DNA of 64,000 bases, taken from the NCBI GenBank assembly GCA_008828725.1, contig MEHQ01000339.1, positions 24,021-88,020 on the forward strand, read 5' to 3'. The translations under genes were made by a program, and so were the position numbers. Below are positions 59,140 through 64,000 of this stretch, one piece after another; within the stretch, counting starts at the first letter, position 1, and every line of letters starts with the position of its first letter. Below the pieces are notes generated by a model. That model saw only the letters and a program-made list of their open reading frames with translations. It was not told the origin of the DNA and ran no database searches. The stretch comes from Saccharina japonica (taxonomy: Eukaryota; Sar; Phaeophyceae; Laminariales; Laminariaceae).

Positions 59140-59390
59140 TTCTTCTTTTTTCTATCCCATTCATTATCTTGGCCCTTCTTTTCTCTCCCCCTCTTTAGTC
59201 GTAACTCACATCCGGGGTAACTATGTAGTCTCGTCTCCTCCATCCACACTACGGTACGTGCCTCATATTTTTTAAGCGAGAAGATTTCCGCACTTTTTTT
59301 CCCTCACAGACTCGCATCGAGTTTCGCCTACAAACACACTACGAAGAAGGCGCTCTCAGCAATTGGCAAATGGGTACCCACTACGATGAT
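59140..59390 (-). mobile_element. tRNA-derived SINE, copy 5 (head missing)
   Basis: The body is clear ('tagtcgtaactcacatccgg', 'gcgagaagatttccgcact', 'gaaggcgctctcagcaattg'). No B box follows. It interrupts family A: 'tgtctgtcgtacgta' lies before it and 'tatatgcattgtccactctg' after it. Confidence 0.7.
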
Positions 59391-59404
59391 ATGACTATTA
59401 ATAC

Positions 59405-59745
59405 GTATATATGCATTGTCCACTCTGCCCACTATGTCGGTTCTCTGCTGCGTCGTAGTTTAGGGATCAGAGAGCGTTTTCTGTCTCTCTAGGTTTGAAG
59501 AATCGGCACGGATGCTGACTGGGTGTGCTGGATATCAACTGGCGGAAAGTACAAAGAACACACACATTGTCTACTCTGCTTAATGTACAGTGTAGTTTAT
59601 ATGTGGTGTCGTACCTTTGTGACCAAGAATGACGAATAACTTGTATCATATCTCTCTACGGTACGTAGGATAGAAGAATCGGCACGGAATGGGTGTTCTG
59701 GATGTGGACGAGTGGATAAAACGGTCTAACGCTTTGGGGCCCCGT
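59405..59745 (+). repeat. Two family A plus fragments in tandem
   Basis: 59405-59570 and 59570-59745 each carry 'gtcgta', 'aagaatcggcacgga' and 'gggtg-tctggat' blocks. The first is the continuation of the copy holding SINE 5. Confidence 0.65.
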
Positions 59746-59784
59746 TTAGGGGATATATGCGTAAGGGAGACGACGATTTAACCC

Positions 59785-60143
59785 TGTTTTCCCTTTGTTT
59801 TTGTTTTCCATCCCCTTTATTATCTTCGCACTTCTGTCCCTCTCCCTCCATAGTTGTAACTCAGATCCGGGGTCACAAAGCAGGTCCTTCTCCCTCCTCC
59901 CCACTACGGTTCGTGCCTTGATTGGTATCGCGCACAGGGTTCAGCATTCCCAACACTCGTCGATTGTCATCGAATTTTGCTGACTCACTCTCTCGCACTT
60001 TACCGCTACGAGTAGTGAAGATATATATATATCTATATATATTGCGGGAAAACGTCCGTACGACCATGCACTCGGGGGGACTCAAACCCACGGCCTTGAC
60101 TCTAACAGGGACGATATACACCTGTCATTCCACCGGGGATGCC
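59785..60143 (-). mobile_element. tRNA-derived SINE, copy 6 (full length)
   Basis: Minus strand: head with 'ccggtggaatgacaggtg' and B box GGTTTGAGTCC (plus-strand 60078-60088), body, then 'gatggaaaacaaaaacaaag' tail. An (AT)n tract (60020-60040) interrupts the head-body junction. It matches copy 3 from head to tail. Confidence 0.85.
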
Positions 60144-60534
60144 TGCTTTGGGACCGGATTGCGACATAAACAATTATACCTTTCGTGATACAGTATATCA
60201 ACCGTCTTGACCCGCGCTAGAGCCCAGCAGTCGGTTACGACGTATTTATTGATAATTGCTACATTGCTACCCGTGCTGTACGATTCCTTGCATTGTAACT
60301 CGGACCCCAAGACGAATCATCCGGCAATCATGCATTGGCTGTTGCGATATTCTTCACATCTTCTCGTCAATATTCCACTATGAAGTTCAAAAAGAGTAAA
60401 TAGATGTGAAGAACACACACAATCACACACCTGGCAACACAAAACGAAACGTCGAGCACGTCACCACAAAAGACTTCCCACAGATAGATTACGAACCACG
60501 AAACTACCACGTACTACTTGCGTACTACCAGGTA

Positions 60535-60905
60535 CTTTTTTTTGTTTTTTTCATCCTTTCTATTATCTTCGCCCTTTCTTTTCTCTCTTCTCCCTTCGTA
60601 TAGTCGTAACTCAGATCCTGGGTCACAAAGTAGGCTCCTCTCCCTCTTCCCCTACTACTACGGTTCGTGCCGTACCAGGTACATTTTTATCGCGAGAAGA
60701 CTTCAGTCCTTTCTCCCCTCGTCGGTTCACATCGAATTATGCCTACCCATGCTACTACAGGCAGTAGGAGCTGTTAGCAGTTGGATCCGTTTTTAACTTT
60801 TATTTGCAAATATACTCAAAAGTCCGACCCACGTAAGGTTCGAGCGCCGTAAAAAAACTCTTAGAAGAATTCGAGGGTACCGCTATTAATAGGCCATCGA
60901 GGCGA
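60535..60905 (-). mobile_element. tRNA-derived SINE, copy 7
   Basis: The body is well kept ('gtcgtaactcagatcctggg', 'tttttatcgcgagaagactt'). A diverged head lies at about 60830-60905 with 'cgctcgaacct' in B-box place on the minus strand. A tandem-like 'accaggtac' occurs at 60529 and 60674. Confidence 0.7.
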
Positions 60906-60959
60906 CCGGTACTACGTACAAACAGCAAAAACAAGTGATTATCAACTATTACCGTATAA

Positions 60960-61510
60960 AGCACACTCCGGTGATAATAATTTGACGTTTAAAACTATTA
61001 TCACCGGGTGTGCTGTTGTAGGGGGGTGTATTATCTAGCGTGTACCCAGTGATACTCATCATTCACGGTAGCCCCACACAGCTAGGGGGTGTGATGGTGA
61101 CGAGGGGGTGTGGTATTGATGATATGTGGTATCGAGGGTGGGTGCTAACGGTAAGTAAGTGGTAATTGCTACGTAAGGAGCGTTACTAGACCCCCTCAAT
61201 AGCACTACCGTTAGCAATTATCACGAGATATATCCATCCTACGTAGTGTCAATACAGGTAACCCCGCGCCGGTGGTTGGGGCGTAGGGCACAGTAGGAGT
61301 ACCGGCAATATCAATTAAGTGTTGTGGCGGTGAATGGTATCCACCAGGCGGTGTAATAAGTTTGGCGTTTGGTGCTGTTTTCAGACGCACCTCGGTATAG
61401 GGGGTGTGGTATTCATCGCACCCGGTGATAAAGCGGCGATACAAAACTGCCCAACAAATATATCACCGGGTGTGCTCATGTACGGGGGTGTGGTATCTAA
61501 GAGGGGTGTG
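60960..61510. repeat. Hairpin-rich GGTGTG region
   Basis: Inverted repeats occur at 60962-61012 ('cactccggtgataataat' with 'attatcaccgggtgtgc') and 61415-61476 ('cacccggtgata' with 'tatcaccgggtgtgc'). A third, near 61150-61220, pairs 'gtgctaacggtaa' with 'accgttagcaatta'. 'gggggtgtggtat' recurs at 61100, 61396 and 61485. No gene was seen. Confidence 0.65.
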
Positions 61511-61604
61511 CTTTCTTCCGTGTTATAAGGTAGGTTATTCTCCCGTACGTTGTACCAGGGGAAACATCGAACCTGCACGGCTGTAAGTTGTGGAGGCGTT
61601 CGTA

Positions 61605-61850
61605 CTGCTGTGTGTGCATTCTTCACATTAAACCGTCCTTTCTACCCGTCGACATCCAGCACACCCAGTATCTGCCGATTCTTCATCCTAGAGAGATGCC
61701 AGTTATGTCAATGCAGTTATTATGTGGTCACAAAACTTCGACACAGAGACATTACGCTGCAATGCAGTAAGCAGAACAGACAATGCAATGCCATATACGA
61801 CAGGCACGACCTTCCCTGCTAGCAATCTAGCTGCGTGAAAGAGAAAAAAA
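61605..61850 (-). repeat. Family A minus copy
   Basis: Runs from 'cattcttcacattaaaccgt' through 'cagcacacccagtatctgc' and 'cttcgacacagagacattac' to 'gcaatctagctgcgtgaaag' and an A-rich end. A 15-bp insertion ('tgtcaatgcagttat') near 61710 is peculiar to this copy. Confidence 0.85.
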
Positions 61851-62035
61851 AATGAAAAAAAAGCGAAAAAGGGAAAAGTTAAGAATAATTTTGGTTTTAA
61901 TGAACTACTGTAAATAGGGCATTTGACAAAAAGGGAGACACCCCCATAAACCGTGACTAAAGGGTGGGCACTCGTACCAACCACCGGCGGCGAGGTTCTC
62001 GTCACAGAGGTTGTCAACAACAATCCACCGGCCCA

Positions 62036-62123
62036 GTGCACACAGCAGTAGTGATGGTCATATTATAGTAATATATTAGCATATTAACATATTAAATATT
62101 AACCATCACTACTGTGCCCGAAC
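62036..62123. repeat. Hairpin with AT-rich loop, MITE-like
   Basis: 'gcagtagtgatggtcatatt' on the left is inverted as 'aaccatcactactgtgc' on the right, around an AT-only loop of about 45 bp. The CAGTAGTGATGG ends are hAT-like, but no clear 8-bp duplication was found. The stretch 62124-63195 has no recognised gene. Confidence 0.6.
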
Positions 62124-63201
62124 AGCCCAACAGTTAACGGCCTCGTACAATAGCATATCAACCGGTCGGGAGAATTCACAGCTAATGTGTTTGTTAGTTC
62201 TTAGTTTATTGTAAAATAGAGCTATCCTCTTCTCTACGCCATGGTACGTATATGATATACGCGCATACGTATACGGCGGTACCGGTACGACTACATCTGA
62301 CTACATGTACATATATACAAGGTTCCCCTTCGGGATGTTGGTCACTTCAAATCCCGGGGGTGTCGCAAGGTGAAAATAGATCGCACACGCTTCATAGTGC
62401 CCTTTTTGGGGCAAACCGTGGCATAGACTGCTGCTGTATTGTTTAAAGGAAAAAGTAGGAGCGACGGCCATTCCTACCGAAACAAATGTCGCGAGATAAT
62501 ATCGTATCTGAGGCACGGGCTTCCGGTGTTAAGAAACTTCAGTTTGGTGTCCAGGCCCAACGACTTATTTTGTTTCCAAAGTCGATCTAACTATTTTGTG
62601 TTGGATTTAAAGTCGATCCCACAGCAGTGGTGGTGAGCTGTATTTCTAAACCAACGTTTTCTACTGTTCGTGCCAATCTGAGCTCATTTTTCTTGGCACA
62701 CAATTAATGAAATAAATGCAAACACCCACTACTACTGTTACTGTATTTATTTGTGTTGAATGGTGATTTGTTATGTCGAGTAGATTCAAGAAGAACAACT
62801 CGTGAATCTTGACGCCATTTTGTAAATTGACCTGAAGAAAGCGAAATCACGATCTGCGACATTTTTTTCGTCGTGGGCTTGTCGTGGCTATTCTATACTG
62901 ACCTGAGGTTTTGCTGGAAGGGCATACATCAAACATACACACACGCATACACAATGAGAGACAGAACACAGCAAACCAGTGCTTCGTAGCTGTCACAACT
63001 AGCCTGCTGGATCCCCCCTGCTACTCGTAGCTGTCCCGCGCACATTGCGGGGTCTGGAGCTTCTTCTGCTGTAGTACTGCTGCTGTGCTGTGCTGTTCGA
63101 TAAACGGCGCCTTGGCTGCTTCGCACTTTGTAGCCTAGACTACTGCTGTGGAGACATGCATCCGTGTAGTACAACAGTATTATAATAAGGGGAGTGATAA
63201 A

Positions 63202-63246
63202 TGTGCCCCCGGGGGCACATCTCTTAACGACGCCCCCGGGGGCCCT
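63202..63246. repeat. Two GC palindromes in tandem
   Basis: TGTGCCCCCGGGGGCACA (63203-63220) is followed 14 bp later by GCCCCCGGGGGC and a T run. Both are perfect palindromes. Confidence 0.85.
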
Positions 63247-63254
63247 TTTTGCTT

Positions 63255-64000
63255 ATTGCGCCTCCGGAATTGGGGCTGATTACAAAGCACATCACCACGA
63301 GCGATTGCGACGACCGTAGAGCAGCAGACCTGTCTGGGAATTGTCTACTGCATGTGCTGCTGCGGTGTGTGCTGTAGTTCCGCCGGTCATCGCGTTTCGC
63401 GCAATATACAGACGGCTTCTTCGTGTTGTCGATACCCAGGATGTTTCCAGGCATTGGTTTAGGGTGCAACATCAAGCTAAAAGTGCCTCTACATGATGCA
63501 CGCGCCGCGAGCGATGACGACGGCCGTAGGGCATTGTCTACGGCATGTGCTGCTGTGATGTATGCAGTAATGCCGCCAGGTATCGCTTCTCGCTCAATAT
63601 ACAGACGTGTTTGTGTTCTCTTATTCCCAGGCTATTTTTGGGGGCACATCAAGCGAAAAGTGCCTCCGAAAGCAGACTACAGTACATACATGAAGCACGC
63701 TACTACGACCGAGTACAACGATCGCGGGGCACCAGACTTCTCTGGGACTTGTCTACGGTATGTGCTGCTGAGGCCTGTGCACTAGTTCCGCCGGCCATCG
63801 CTTCTCGCTCGATATACATACGTGTTCGTGTGCTCGATACCAAGGATATTCTCCAGGCCATTTTTGGGGGCGCACCACGCTAAAGGTGCCTCCGGAAATA
63901 GGCTGCATGATGCAGCCACCACGAGCGATACGACGATCGTACGGCAGCAGACCTGTCTGAATTGCCTACGTATTTGCTGCTGCGGTGTGTCAGTAGTTCC
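63255..64000. repeat. Tandem satellite, about 180-225 bp unit, runs off the window
   Basis: At least 3.3 units start at about 63261, 63484, 63661 and 63887. Each begins with a 'gtgcctccgga'-like block followed by 'acgagcgat-cgacg', 'tctac-gcatgtgctgctg', 'tagttccgccgg-catcgc', 'tcgctc-atatacagacgtg' and 'tttttgggggc'. The second unit is shorter. Units differ at many positions. Short frames in it (63423, 63545) simply follow the repeat. Confidence 0.85.

Noticed and set aside
63423..63883. Two overlapping plus-strand frames at the right edge
   Set aside because: They follow the satellite units and change frame with unit length.
63255..64000. CRISPR array
   Set aside because: The units are 177-226 bp and diverge throughout; there is no short constant repeat with unique spacers.

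Overview
The window is transposon-dense nuclear DNA of a eukaryote. Both strands are fragmented into short ORFs, and the one clear host gene is split by GT-AG introns with donors such as GTGAGT and GTGAGC. CAG/CTG and CTA/TAG microsatellites are common, and LTR, LINE, SINE, TIR and foldback elements are nested in one another. The spondin-type secreted protein, the intron density and the CAG-rich repeats fit a stramenopile alga, with a brown alga one candidate. This is inference; nothing in the window fixes the species.

Host gene. ORF length alone hides it, but six exons between 2032 and 23634 (+ strand) join in phase into a 221-codon reading frame for a small secreted spondin_N-domain protein. 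Intron 1 is about 17.5 kb and is filled with repeats, including a whole Ty3/Gypsy-like element. Exon 4 carries one in-frame TGA, so the copy is either a pseudogene or depends on a sequence error, polymorphism or readthrough.

Layout. 1-452 is a microsatellite that switches from CTA to TAG. 970-7672 is a mosaic of a dispersed repeat called family A here, plus tRNA-derived SINE copies. 7673-15314 is a Gypsy-like element with near-identical LTRs and a ruined pol. 16105-19350 holds more family A. 19609-23634 holds exons 2-6. 23635-29049 is gene-poor. 29050-34587 is a decayed Ty1/Copia element. 36899-37735 is a long perfect-style foldback. 38439-44786 is a non-autonomous LTR element read on the minus strand, with a nested LINE 3' fragment. 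49145-52452 is a short non-autonomous LTR element with a 5-bp target duplication. 53706-55112 is a hAT-like element with an 8-bp target duplication. 55.4-61.9 kb is family A, SINE, MITE and LINE debris. 63255-64000 is the start of a tandem satellite.

How the parts relate. Family A is the common landing pad: the Gypsy element, the hAT element, a mariner-like MITE, a second MITE family and SINEs all interrupt copies of it, which gives a relative order of insertion. No second host gene, rRNA or functional tRNA gene could be supported.
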